Positions 8,706-15,926 are shown, numbered from the stretch's first letter. The stretch is DNA of 34,231 bases from Actinomycetota bacterium (GCA_003162055.1 PMNA01000032.1:4146-38376), one strand, 5' to 3'. The notes: a model not told the origin generated them from the sequence alone. Numbers and translations are program-made.

Positions 8706-9563
8706 TCAGCCGCCGTGCGCGTGCACGAACTCGAGCGCGGCGCGAGCCTCTGCTTCGCTCCTCGAGCCGACGCCCCAGAGCGTTTCGACGCGCCTATCCA
8801 CCGCGATCAGAATCTCGAGCGCCTGAGCTCCGTGCCACCAGCCGAACTTGGCTCCGGTGACGATCCAGGCGTGCTGGAACAGCCAGTAGCGCTCGTTCGC
8901 CCCGCTGGCCGCGCGGTGCGAGTCGAGCCAGGTGTTCAGGTTCCTCGCTCGCTGCAAAAGCGGAATCTCGTCGAGCGGCTCGGGCTTCGCCCCTGCGATC
9001 TTGAACGCGGGCGGGCGCTTCTCGACCTGCGCCGGCGTCGTATTGGTTGATGTCGACATCGACCTGGTGGTCGTGGTCGAAGTCGAGAACGCTCCCGTGG
9101 TCGTCGTTTGGGCGCTGGTCGTCGACTGCGTCGTCCCGGTCGAGCCGGCCGGAAGCATGATTTTCGTGCCTGTATAGGGCGAGGAGTTCTCAGGTATGCC
9201 CTGAGTGACGAGGCCCTTCGGCTTGCTCAGCTGCAAGGTAACGAGCGGAGCGCCCGTGTCCATGACCTTCGTTCCCTGGGCGGGTGATTGGCTCGAGACG
9301 AGGGCGCTCGCCCAACCGGCGACCGGCCCGACGACCTTCCAGCCGAACCCCTGTTGCTGCAGCGTGCTCTCGGCGAAGACATAGGGCTGGTTGACCACGC
9401 CCGGCACCGTCTTGGTCGGTGGCGCGGTGACCTTCGCCTTGCGCTTGGACTTCGAGGAGTCGCCGTGCGCGAAGGCGATGGTCAAGGCAATCGAGGCAAG
9501 CGCGCAGAGGACGACTAGCGCCACGATGCGGCCAAGCGTTATCCGGACTCGCATGAGCTTCAT
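8706..9563 (-). CDS. Membrane-anchored PASTA-domain protein with Ser/Thr-rich linker
   Basis: The protein has 285 residues. A short basic N-terminus and hydrophobic helix (~12-33) act as a signal or anchor. A PASTA domain follows (~52-114; begins TVPGVVNQ and includes SQSPAQGTKV). A long Thr/Ser/Gln linker (~140-178) leads to a compact C-terminal domain (~190-285) rich in aromatic residues that I do not recognise. PASTA domains bind muropeptides or cross-linked peptidoglycan, so the protein is probably exported and wall-associated. It is last in a minus-strand group after pilT and the wall hydrolase, which suggests a role in the cell envelope around the pilus. Confidence 0.8.
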   Translation of the reverse strand: MKLMRVRITLGRIVALVVLCALASIALTIAFAHGDSSKSKRKAKVTAPPTKTVPGVVNQPYVFAESTLQQQGFGWKVVGPVAGWASALVSSQSPAQGTKVMDTGAPLVTLQLSKPKGLVTQGIPENSSPYTGTKIMLPAGSTGTTQSTTSAQTTTTGAFSTSTTTTRSMSTSTNTTPAQVEKRPPAFKIAGAKPEPLDEIPLLQRARNLNTWLDSHRAASGANERYWLFQHAWIVTGAKFGWWHGAQALEILIAVDRRVETLWGVGSRSEAEARAALEFVHAHGG

Positions 9564-9597
9564 TTCGACAGGATGCCAGCTTGAGCTGAGCTATGGA

Positions 9598-11208
9598 CTA
9601 TTTACTGAACGAAAGCGCCGAACCCTGCCCGCGCGAGCCCGATCCGGTGCTCACCGAGGACTTCGACGACGTGGAGCCTCCGGGCGCCGCCGCGAAGAGC
9701 GAGCTTCCGGCACTGCTCGGGCTCGGGCTCGGGCTCGACGCGCTCGGCGACGGTGACAGTGTCTGCGAGGAGACCGTCCAGTTGCTCGTTGCCGAATCGC
9801 CGACCGCATCGTTCACGACGGCGAACATCGTCGGCGAGCTCAGCGCCGTGGAAACGACCGAGACCGGCTGCGTGCCCTCGTCCTGCCAGCGGAAAGCGAT
9901 GTTGGCGAAGCTCTGGAACCAGGGCAGATCCTGGGGATAGCCTTCGCTCGAGGGAAGCAGCCCGAGATGGAGGTGCGGCCCGGTCGCGTGCCCGGTCGAG
10001 CCGACGAGGCCGATCAGCGAGCCGGCCGTTAGCGGCGTGCCGGTCACGACCGAGGGCTCGATGTAGGAGAGGTGACAATAGGCCCAGAGGTGACCATCGT
10101 CCGTGCGGTACCTGAGGCCGATGCCGCAGAGAGGATCGATGGTTCGCCAGGCCTTGGCGACGACGCCGTCCGCCAGCGCGTAGACCGGCGAGCCGGCCGG
10201 GGCCGCAATATCTGCCGCCGGGTAGTCGTGGTGAGTGTGCCCGACCGAGACGCGGCTCGGTCCGCCGCCGACCGGGAAGACGTAACCGTTTTCGTACTGA
10301 GCGCTGGCAAGGTAGACCGAGGTGCCGGAGCTGAACGACTGCGGCACCGAGGCGGCGCGCGCGCTTGTGAGGCTCTTCTCAGCCGTCTCGAGCGCCGCAT
10401 TCAGACCCGCAACGCGCGCTTCGATCGAATCGGCCTTTATCTGCACCCCGGCCGCACGCTCACGAGCGGCAGAACGCGCATCGATCAGCTCCATCTTCTC
10501 GGCGGCGACGAACATCCGCTGCGCACGGCGCCCCATCGCGCCGGCGCGAGCGCGCGTCTGGGCGATCTTCTGGTTGAGCGAGGCGACCTGTCGCTCGGCC
10601 TTCTCCAGATTCACCTGCAGCTCGTCGAGCGAAAAGCTGAGCGAGCTGTCGTTGGACAGCAAGCGCGCCAGAGAGAGCACTTCGTCCACGTACCACTGCG
10701 CATGGTTGTAGGAGAAAACTCCTCGCGAGACGTCGTTCGCGCCGCCTGCGGCGGCCAGGTAGCGGGCCGCGGAGAAGACGGCATCCTTGGCGTTCCAGGG
10801 ATCGGCTACTCCATCGCCGCTGTAGTCGGCGCCCCAGCGCAACCAGGTATCGGGCATGAACTGCATCCAGCCGATGGCGCCGGCCGAGCTCGGGCCCATG
10901 TTGCGGCCGAAATTCGACTCAACCTTGTTGATCGCCGCCAGCACCGACCAGGGGATGCCGTAGGCGGCACCCGCCGATTGCCAGATTCCGCGCAGCTGGG
11001 CGGGGGTGACGACCGTCTCGTTGCCGGCGCGCTCGGTCCAGGCCAGTGGCAGAACAAGCGAGCCGGAGACGTTCGGAACCTGTGCGCTCGGCAGTCCGCC
11101 GCTTGTGAAAGGAACGCTCGATGGGGAAACGACCGCGAACGTGTCGCCGCTCGCGGTTCCGACACAAAGCGCGAACGCCAGCAGAGCGCCCGCTAGCGCG
11201 CGCCTCAT
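9598..11208 (-). CDS. Bifunctional peptidoglycan hydrolase: lytic transglycosylase (SLT) + coiled coil + M23 endopeptidase
   Basis: The protein has 536 residues. A signal peptide (~1-21, ending near GTASG) is followed by an SLT/lysozyme-like domain (~65-180). Its probable catalytic Glu is E97 in the NKVES context, with the supporting GWMQFMPDTW and SYNHA motifs. A helical coiled coil covers ~193-285. An M23 (LytM) domain spans ~308-430 with its zinc ligands visible: H327/D333 (HDYPAAD), H379 (YCHLS) and H412/H414 (GPHLHLG). The last ~90 residues are Ser/Pro-rich. It should cut both glycan strands and stem peptides outside the membrane. The start overlaps the pilT stop by ATGA, so the two are translationally coupled, consistent with opening the wall for the pilus. 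Confidence 0.9.
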   Translation of the reverse strand: MRRALAGALLAFALCVGTASGDTFAVVSPSSVPFTSGGLPSAQVPNVSGSLVLPLAWTERAGNETVVTPAQLRGIWQSAGAAYGIPWSVLAAINKVESNFGRNMGPSSAGAIGWMQFMPDTWLRWGADYSGDGVADPWNAKDAVFSAARYLAAAGGANDVSRGVFSYNHAQWYVDEVLSLARLLSNDSSLSFSLDELQVNLEKAERQVASLNQKIAQTRARAGAMGRRAQRMFVAAEKMELIDARSAARERAAGVQIKADSIEARVAGLNAALETAEKSLTSARAASVPQSFSSGTSVYLASAQYENGYVFPVGGGPSRVSVGHTHHDYPAADIAAPAGSPVYALADGVVAKAWRTIDPLCGIGLRYRTDDGHLWAYCHLSYIEPSVVTGTPLTAGSLIGLVGSTGHATGPHLHLGLLPSSEGYPQDLPWFQSFANIAFRWQDEGTQPVSVVSTALSSPTMFAVVNDAVGDSATSNWTVSSQTLSPSPSASSPSPSPSSAGSSLFAAAPGGSTSSKSSVSTGSGSRGQGSALSFSK

Positions 11209-12419
11209 CCGTCCGGACCGGCGACCCTCAGCGATCCAGCGTCGGGCGATATGCCTCCCGCACCCGCGAGCGCAGTCCCTAGTCCGCCCGGGGCGCCGTC
11301 GTCCGTGCCCTTTCCTTCCCCGGCCGCCTGGCTCTTGGTCGCATGGTCAATCTGAACGAAGAAGTCGTGACGGTTCGAAGCCGCGTTGCCCGCGATCTCC
11401 CTGTCAACCTTTCCGTCCAGCACCAACTGGATCAACGATTGAGCGAAGGTCTGCATCTGGAAGAAGGCGCCGTCGGCAATCGCCTCGGGGATCTCCTCGC
11501 TCTTGCCCTCGCGAATCAGATCGGCAATACGCGAGTTGGTGACCATCACCTCGACCGCCGCGACCCGCCCGCCGCCGATGCGCGGTAGCAGGCGCTGACT
11601 GACGACGCCGCGCAGCACGCCCGCCATAATCGAGCGGATCTGTGCCTGCTTGCTCTCCTGGAACAATTCCACGAGGCGCGAAACGGTTTCGGCGGCGTCG
11701 ATCGTGTGCATGGTCGACATGACCAGGTGACCCGATTCGGCGGCTTGCAGCGCCGTCTCGGCGGTCTCGCGGTCACGCAACTCGCCGATCAGGATCACAT
11801 CCGGGTCCTGGCGCATGGCGCGCCTTAGCGCCTGGCCGAAGGAGGCGGAATCCAGACCGATCTCGCGCTGGTTGACGATGCAGCCGCGATCGGCATGAAG
11901 GATCTCGATCGGGTCCTCGATCGTGAGAATGTGCTGCCGACGGGTGCGGTTGATGTGGTCGACCATCGCCGCAAGGGTGGTCGACTTTCCCGCTCCGGTC
12001 GCGCCGGTTACGAGCACGAGGCCGCGGTGGTAGCTGGCGAGGTTGGCCACGCCCGGCGGTAGCTCGAGCTGCTCGAAGGTGGGAATCTCGCGCGGGATGA
12101 CGCGAAAAGCAAACGAGATAGCGCCGCGCTGCCTGAAACCGTTGACGCGGAAGCGCGGCAGGCTCGGATGCGTGAAGGCCATATCGAGCTCGCCCGTCTG
12201 ACGGAACTCCTGCAGCTTGCTGGGCAGGTGTTTGGTCAGCGTCTCGAGAATCGAGTTCAGCTCTTTCGGCCCGAGCGGCGGAAAGCCGTCGAGCGCGCCG
12301 AGCTCACCGTCGCGCCTGACGATCGGTGGCTGACCCAACTTGAGGTGAAGATCGGAGCCCCCGATCTCGACTACACGGGTAAGGAGGTCGTCAAGTTCCA
12401 TCCGCGGTTGCATCGGCAC
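11205..12419 (-). CDS. pilT: Type IV pilus retraction-type ATPase, PilT family
   Basis: The protein has up to 404 residues. An N-terminal PAS-like domain (GSDLHLKLG, near residues 20-29) precedes a RecA-like motor with Walker A GATGAGKST at 139-147. An Asp box (LTIEDPIE), Walker B (QDPDVILIGELRD) and His box (MSTMHTIDAAE) follow. It lacks the four-Cys zinc site of PilB, which separates it from assembly ATPases. The C-terminus extends ~45 residues beyond the usual PilT end in a Gly/Ala-rich tail. Start choice is uncertain: GTG 12419, ATG 12413 and ATG 12401 are all in frame, and the last gives the most PilT-like N-terminus (MELDDLL). It is first in the group pilT - wall hydrolase - PASTA. Confidence 0.92.
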   Translation of the reverse strand: MPMQPRMELDDLLTRVVEIGGSDLHLKLGQPPIVRRDGELGALDGFPPLGPKELNSILETLTKHLPSKLQEFRQTGELDMAFTHPSLPRFRVNGFRQRGAISFAFRVIPREIPTFEQLELPPGVANLASYHRGLVLVTGATGAGKSTTLAAMVDHINRTRRQHILTIEDPIEILHADRGCIVNQREIGLDSASFGQALRRAMRQDPDVILIGELRDRETAETALQAAESGHLVMSTMHTIDAAETVSRLVELFQESKQAQIRSIMAGVLRGVVSQRLLPRIGGGRVAAVEVMVTNSRIADLIREGKSEEIPEAIADGAFFQMQTFAQSLIQLVLDGKVDREIAGNAASNRHDFFVQIDHATKSQAAGEGKGTDDGAPGGLGTALAGAGGISPDAGSLRVAGPDG

Positions 12420-12440
12420 ATTGGCCCCGGCCCTTTATAG

Positions 12441-12489
12441 TCCGCCGAAAGTCCGCCTCCCGTTGGGAGGCATGACGACTTTCGGCGGA
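12441..12489. repeat. REP-like two-tiered palindrome, copy 1
   Basis: The outer 13-bp arms TCCGCCGAAAGTC (12441-12453) and GACTTTCGGCGGA (12477-12489) enclose an inner perfect stem, GCCTCCC/GGGAGGC with a GTT loop, and an ATGAC asymmetric bulge. The second copy at 12690-12732 has the same architecture and similar sequence. There is no adjacent T-run, so a dispersed palindromic repeat fits better than a terminator. Confidence 0.7.
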
Positions 12490-12527
12490 TAGAGACAGAG
12501 GCGGCCGGAAGATGACGTTCTGTTAGT

Positions 12528-12556
12528 CGCGCCCGCGCAGGTCGGTCGCGACGGCC
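12528..12556. repeat. Element shared by the two tRNA upstream regions, copy 1
   Basis: A GC-rich 29-bp stretch ending in GTCGGTCGCGACGGCC lies 47 bp before tRNA-Tyr. It is nearly repeated at 12842-12869 before tRNA-Thr, with one gap and a few substitutions. It may be a duplicated upstream control element or a leftover of tandem duplication. Confidence 0.45.
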
Positions 12557-12584
12557 TTTGTAAGAACCAACGCCTTGGCGCCGC

Positions 12585-12590
12585 TACAAT
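12585..12590 (+). promoter_or_regulatory. Candidate -10 element (TACAAT) of tRNA-Tyr
   Basis: TACAAT sits 12 bp before the mature tRNA-Tyr 5' end. The tRNA-Thr gene has the same hexamer 10 bp before its 5' end. No good -35 match was found at 16-18 bp spacing. Confidence 0.5.
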
Positions 12591-12602
12591 GCGGCTTCTC
12601 CC

Positions 12603-12684
12603 GGGGGAGTGCCCGAGCGGCCAAAGGGAGCGGGCTGTAAACCCGTCGGCTCAGCCTACGGAGGTTCGAATCCTCCCTCCCCCA
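12603..12684 (+). tRNA. tRNA-Tyr (GTA)
   Basis: A complete class II tRNA is visible. Acceptor strands are GGGGGAG and CTCCCCC with discriminator A. The anticodon loop CTGTAAA carries anticodon GTA. A long variable arm follows, and the T-arm is GGAGG-TTCGAAT-CCTCC. The 3' CCA is not clearly encoded. Confidence 0.95.
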
Positions 12685-12689
12685 TTTTT

Positions 12690-12732
12690 CCGCGAAAAGT
12701 CCGCCGGCTTAGCCGGCGATGACTTTTCGCGG
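12690..12732. repeat. REP-like two-tiered palindrome, copy 2
   Basis: Outer 12-bp arms CCGCGAAAAGTC (12690-12701) and GACTTTTCGCGG (12721-12732) enclose CGCCGGC-TTA-GCCGGCG and an AT bulge. It follows tRNA-Tyr directly. The T-run at 12685-12689 lies before the stem, not after it, so this is not a standard intrinsic terminator for the tRNA. Confidence 0.7.
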
Positions 12733-12841
12733 TCTGAGCGCGCCTTTGGCTCTTGTGGCTCGTCTACTCCTAGTCGCGCGCTCGGCTGGGCCGTGCGTGT
12801 GAGCAGTGTCCGGAATGAGTTGGGGACGGCGTTCGGTGAGC

Positions 12842-12869
12842 CGCGCCCGCCATGTCGGTCGCGGCGGCC
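12842..12869. repeat. Element shared by the two tRNA upstream regions, copy 2
   Basis: This is the partner of 12528-12556, with GTCGGTCGCGGCGGCC at its 3' end, about 52 bp before tRNA-Thr. Confidence 0.45.
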
Positions 12870-12904
12870 GGCCGAGCATGTGAGATAGAAGGGAAGAGGG
12901 GCGG

Positions 12905-12910
12905 TACAAT
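12905..12910 (+). promoter_or_regulatory. Candidate -10 element (TACAAT) of tRNA-Thr
   Basis: TACAAT lies 10 bp before the tRNA-Thr 5' end, the same hexamer as at tRNA-Tyr. The -35 region is not recognisable. Confidence 0.5.
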
Positions 12911-12920
12911 TCCGGCTCTT

Positions 12921-12993
12921 GCCCTCTTAGCTCAGTTGGTAGAGCACCTCCATGGTAAGGAGGGGGTCCACGGTTCGAGTCCGTGAGAGGGCT
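12921..12993 (+). tRNA. tRNA-Thr (GGT)
   Basis: Acceptor strands GCCCTCT and AGAGGGC carry discriminator T. The D-stem is GCTC/GAGC, the anticodon stem CCTCC/GGAGG with loop ATGGTAA (anticodon GGT), and the T-arm CACGG-TTCGAGT-CCGTG. The accessory region begins immediately downstream, which suggests this gene was an integration target. Confidence 0.95.
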
Positions 12994-12995
12994 TC

Positions 12996-13012
12996 GCAAG
13001 TACCCTGCTAAT
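12996..13012. repeat. Possible att-like direct repeat, tRNA-proximal copy
   Basis: GCAAGTACCCTGCTAAT starts three bases after tRNA-Thr. It matches GCAAACACCCTGCTAAT at 16107-16123 in 15 of 17 positions, and both copies are preceded by a GGGCT-like stretch. It could be the left border of a degraded integrated element. Confidence 0.35.
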
Positions 13013-13416
13013 CGGGCTTATTCTTTCAGAACGATCCGCCCAATCTGCATGCTGCGGCGGTTATGGAGCACGTTTTGGAGCTTTCGGTTCCAGAAGAGGC
13101 CATCGTGGCGGGATCTGCCGATCTCCTACGACAGAAAGTTGGCTTGCCGTTGCGTGCCCATGCCGGCTCTTCCTGGAGCGTCAATGCGGCCCCTGTCGTT
13201 ACCGGGCGAGCCCCTCAGTTGATCACGCTTCTCCCTCTCTAACCTCCGGGTTATGAGTCAGCCACTCCTAGGTCAGGCGGGGCGGGAACCGGCATCGTTT
13301 CGTCTTCTCAGGTCACCTGAGATCAGGTCAGATTGGCTCAGGTGGGCAAAAGTCGAGCCAAACGTTTGTCGCCAAGCAAGAGAGCGCTCGGGCTCAGTTG
13401 CAGGCTTGTGGAATGG
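13013..13416. other. Intergenic stretch after tRNA-Thr, no recognised gene
   Basis: I see no gene I can name here. A short plus-strand frame with ATG at 13063 and stop at 13240-13242 would give 59 residues (MEHVLELSVPEEAIV...). It may be a small gene or the tail of a broken one. At 13307-13345 there is a cluster of CAGGT words, including the inverted repeat CTCAGGT-C-ACCTGAG (13307-13321), followed by two more direct copies. The stretch lies between the putative att-like repeat and an IS remnant and is probably mobile-element debris. Confidence 0.4.
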
Positions 13417-13509
13417 TCAGGCCTGGCCCTGGAGCTTCTCCGCCTCTCGTAGCTTCGCGATGATCTGCTCCACGCTGTAGCGCTTACGTACTGCCATCTG
13501 TCCCTCCAT
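13417..13509 (-). pseudogene. IS3-family transposase OrfA remnant (N-terminus only)
   Basis: On the minus strand, ATG at 13509 (or 13497) reads 30 codons with the typical IS3-type OrfA start: KRYSVEQIIAKLREAEKL, then a TGA at 13417-13419. Intact OrfA proteins continue for another ~60-70 residues with an HTH and a leucine zipper, which are missing downstream. No OrfB is present. The G/C-rich segment to ~13575 upstream could contain the former IS end. Confidence 0.7.
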
Positions 13510-13774
13510 TCGGTCTCTCAAAGTCGGACGCTACGACACACGACTTGGACCGGATAATGGGGGGCCGGGCACAGGGTAAAACGTAGAGTTAATTACAACG
13601 ATTTGCACCTCATGAGACAGCTTTCCAACCCTGCTCCAGAGGTGCGAAACCTAGACCAGTACAGGCCTGACAGTGAATCCAGCATCTGACTGATTACTCT
13701 CGATTATAGCATTCTTGCTATGTGAACCGTAGCGTTCGTGGAAAAGACGGTACGGTCGCGGCCGGTGGCAAGCC
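13510..13774. other. Non-coding stretch between IS remnant and small helical gene
   Basis: No credible coding frame is seen. The sequence becomes AT-richer around 13580-13730, for example near the run of TTAATTACAACG, as often occurs in junctions of acquired DNA. Confidence 0.4.
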
Positions 13775-13780
13775 TACAAT
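13775..13780 (+). promoter_or_regulatory. Candidate -10 (TACAAT) for a possibly leaderless mRNA
   Basis: TACAAT ends nine bases before the ATG at 13790. Transcription would start at or within a few bases of the start codon, and no Shine-Dalgarno is present. The same hexamer precedes both tRNAs in this window. Confidence 0.4.
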
Positions 13781-13789
13781 CCACCCACA

Positions 13790-14221
13790 ATGCGAGTCGA
13801 AGATCGAGAGGTCGATGCAGGGCACGATGCCTACCTTGCCATCATCGGTGCCCACGCCGAGCAGGTTGGTGACGCGATGCTCTCTATGGCCAGTGCTGCG
13901 GGTAGAGCCGCCCGATCGCTAAACGCCGCCGATTTGGCGACAGCCGAGCAGGCCATGGAGAGTGTGAGCCGATACACGGCGGACTTCCTCGGCGAGCTCT
14001 CGACCACTCACTGCCCACCGTACCTACGCGGCGCCAACGATCAGCTCCAGGGCGCTCTCAAGCTCATCGCCGACGGCGGCCAGCGTGGCGCGGCGGCGGC
14101 GCGCGCCCGCGACGGAGAGCAGCTCACCGCCGCCGCCGCGGAGATAGATACTGCCAACGGCGACATCATGGCGGCGGCACAGCGCATCGCCGACTGGCGC
14201 AGTGGCACTGCTCGCCCTTGA
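13790..14221 (+). CDS. Hypothetical Ala-rich helical protein
   Basis: The protein has 143 residues. It has no signal peptide, membrane segment or recognised motif. It appears almost wholly alpha-helical and Ala-rich, with one Cys in a TTHCPPYLRG segment near residue 80. Codon use is GC-rich and consistent with a real gene. No RBS precedes the ATG, but a TACAAT box just upstream suggests leaderless expression. It is a monocistronic gene between mobile-element debris and the minus-strand regulator operon. I do not recognise the family. Confidence 0.6.
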   Translation: MRVEDREVDAGHDAYLAIIGAHAEQVGDAMLSMASAAGRAARSLNAADLATAEQAMESVSRYTADFLGELSTTHCPPYLRGANDQLQGALKLIADGGQRGAAAARARDGEQLTAAAAEIDTANGDIMAAAQRIADWRSGTARP

Positions 14222-14556
14222 CTGGGAATCGCCGCGCCAACCGAGCGCGTGGCGCTGGGCTCATGGATGCTTGCTCACGGCCAGATTTTCAGGGATCGCG
14301 TTCCAACCCTTCTGCAGATATATAAGGTTTCACGGGGGCTCCGACGAAGGACTCGTCGCCCGATCTGAGCCACAACGCGGAGAAGCGTGTCGAAGACCGC
14401 TACTAGCGTGCGACACTTTCATGCCGTGTGGCAAGGCCTACACCGGCGAATCGTCGGGCACTTGACGCGAGAGAAGGAGCTGCGCGCTTTCAGAAAACAG
14501 CTCACAGCCTTTAATGGCCAGGCTGCCCATACGGTCGCACCAAGCCCTCTTCGCGT
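14222..14556. other. 335-bp stretch without a confident gene
   Basis: One short plus frame from GTG 14387 to TAG 14558-14560 (57 residues, SKTATSVRHFHAVWQGLHRR...) has an AGAAG-like RBS and could be a small gene or fragment, but nothing supports a function. Another plus frame overlapping the upstream gene's end lacks coding character. No repeats or RNA structures were recognised. Confidence 0.35.
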
Positions 14557-15270
14557 CTAGCTAACGAGCTTGAGAAGACAAGGAAGCAGATACCCCAGAG
14601 CAACACCAGCGACTGCACTCAACACGATTCCTGCGATCAATTGACGCTTGGACGATATTAGTGCGTTTGCGCCATCCACTGCTGCGCCCATCTCCCGTTT
14701 GAGAGTCCGTATAGCGTCGGCGGCAGCGTCGAAATCGCTCGCCGCAGTTTTCCAGATCTCCCATTCACCGTCCGCAACCTTTGCCGAACGCGCAACGTCC
14801 ACGCGGTCGATGATCTCGTCAAGACGTCTGTTTACATCGTCAGGCGTAACGTGACCGAGTAGCTTCCCCCGTCTGATCAGCGAGGCCGCCCGAGCCTCGT
14901 AGAGTCGCCCAATACTGTCTGGCGACTCCCCATTCCAGACTGCGTTGAGAGCTACGTAAACTTCCAGCTCGAAGCCCTCCATTAGGGTGCGGCGAAGATG
15001 GTCTGAGAGAAAAGCAACTTGCTCAAGTTGCTTTTCGTGATCAAACTCGGGGGCTCTTGCAAATAGAATCGCTAGATGTGAAAAAGCCTCGAGAAGGTTC
15101 TGCCGGCCGACAATGTTTGTCTCATTAGTGATCGTCTCAAGTCGCCGGTTAACAATGAGAACATCGGCTAGATGAGCACCAAAAATCGTCGAAACCTTGG
15201 CGAGTACATCAGGGCAAAGCCCCGAGTTTGGCTCGCGCGTATCATTGTCGTTCGGCAAAGCGATCGCCAA
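14557..15270 (-). CDS. Hypothetical protein with C-terminal membrane anchor
   Basis: The protein has 237 residues and a TTG start at 15270; no ATG or GTG occurs upstream before an in-frame stop. The bulk is helical and charged, with no recognised enzyme motif. Residues ~211-233 (IAGIVLSAVAGVALGYLLPC) form one hydrophobic helix at the extreme C-terminus. The protein would therefore be tail-anchored with its soluble part in the cytoplasm. It is the third gene of a minus-strand operon after an HTH regulator and a small protein, 23 bp after the latter. Tail-anchored products beside an HTH regulator can be abortive-infection or toxin effectors, but that is inference. Confidence 0.65.
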   Translation of the reverse strand: MAIALPNDNDTREPNSGLCPDVLAKVSTIFGAHLADVLIVNRRLETITNETNIVGRQNLLEAFSHLAILFARAPEFDHEKQLEQVAFLSDHLRRTLMEGFELEVYVALNAVWNGESPDSIGRLYEARAASLIRRGKLLGHVTPDDVNRRLDEIIDRVDVARSAKVADGEWEIWKTAASDFDAAADAIRTLKREMGAAVDGANALISSKRQLIAGIVLSAVAGVALGYLLPCLLKLVS

Positions 15271-15293
15271 GTTGACACTGGTAGTGTTTTGCG

Positions 15294-15524
15294 CTACCCC
15301 GTTTTGCGGGCAGCGATGCGACCGTCAACCATGGCTTTGCCGAGTGCCGCCATCCGACGAAACTCAGCCTCAGTGCGACGCGTGCGGAAGCTAGGCACCT
15401 CGCCGCCGAGTTCGGAGGGCGGGCCGGGAGGAAGATCATCGTGGAGATGTTCGACGAACTCACCCACCGCCTCTTCGAGCTTATTAGCGTCGAATAATTC
15501 AGGTTTCTTTTCTGCTCTGTTCAT
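15294..15524 (-). CDS. Hypothetical small protein, middle gene of regulator operon
   Basis: The protein has 76 residues from ATG 15524; a TTG one codon earlier is a less likely start. It is acidic in the N-terminal half (NKLEEAVGEFVEHLHDD) and basic in the C-terminal half (EFRRMAALGKAMVDGR). There is no membrane segment. It is 105 bp downstream of the HTH gene and 23 bp upstream of the tail-anchored protein. An antitoxin- or adaptor-like partner is possible, but no family is recognised. Confidence 0.55.
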   Translation of the reverse strand: MNRAEKKPELFDANKLEEAVGEFVEHLHDDLPPGPPSELGGEVPSFRTRRTEAEFRRMAALGKAMVDGRIAARKTG

Positions 15525-15629
15525 CAAGAATAGTGTGTGCCTAATGAGTTAGTAAAGTCAAGTCTAAGGCGCGACTCCCAGCATCGGTAAATCCACCTAC
15601 CTAACCGATCCGTGGTCGTCATACGCCTC

Positions 15630-15887
15630 TTATCTTCCGTTGTCCCCTGAGACATCTTCGGGAAACACGACCGGAAAGCCAAATTCGGAGCGCTGCTTCG
15701 AGAGCCGAGCGTCATTCAAGCCGTTGATGACCTTATATTTAGTTACTTCGGTCACTTGCTCCCTTGCCGGATCATCGAGCTTCTCGAGGCGTTTGATGGT
15801 GCGCGTCGAGACGTCGGAGAGCCTTGCCAAGTCCGTGGCGGTCAGTCCTTCCCTCTCTCGAAGCTCTCGGAGGCGACTCTTGGCCAT
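15630..15887 (-). CDS. Small helix-turn-helix regulator (XRE-like)
   Basis: The protein has 85 residues. The N-terminal half is a classical HTH: LRELREREGLTATDLARLS is followed by the recognition-helix segment STRTIKRLEKL. The C-terminal ~35 residues are not recognised. It is the first gene of the minus-strand group 15887-14557. A good promoter (-35 TGGACA, -10 TATGCT) lies immediately upstream, and its -35 sits inside a 10-bp tandem repeat, so autoregulation is likely. The leader would be only ~5 bases. Confidence 0.8.
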   Translation of the reverse strand: MAKSRLRELREREGLTATDLARLSDVSTRTIKRLEKLDDPAREQVTEVTKYKVINGLNDARLSKQRSEFGFPVVFPEDVSGDNGR

Positions 15888-15898
15888 TTGCGTCCCAC

Positions 15899-15926
15899 AG
15901 CATACGCAAAACTCCAGTCGTGTCCA
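15899..15926 (-). promoter_or_regulatory. Promoter of the HTH-regulator operon
   Basis: Read on the minus strand, TGGACA (15926-15921) and TATGCT (15904-15899) are separated by 16 bp, and the ATG follows at 15887. The -35 hexamer is within the tandem repeat at 15914-15938. Confidence 0.6.

Noticed and set aside
10072-11196. 374-residue plus-strand frame
   Set aside because: Antisense to the SLT-M23 hydrolase gene.
12690-12732. Intrinsic terminator of tRNA-Tyr
   Set aside because: The T-run precedes the stem instead of following it, and a similar palindrome occurs upstream of the tRNA.
12983-13222. 79-residue plus frame overlapping the tRNA-Thr 3' end
   Set aside because: It starts within the tRNA gene and has no coding character.
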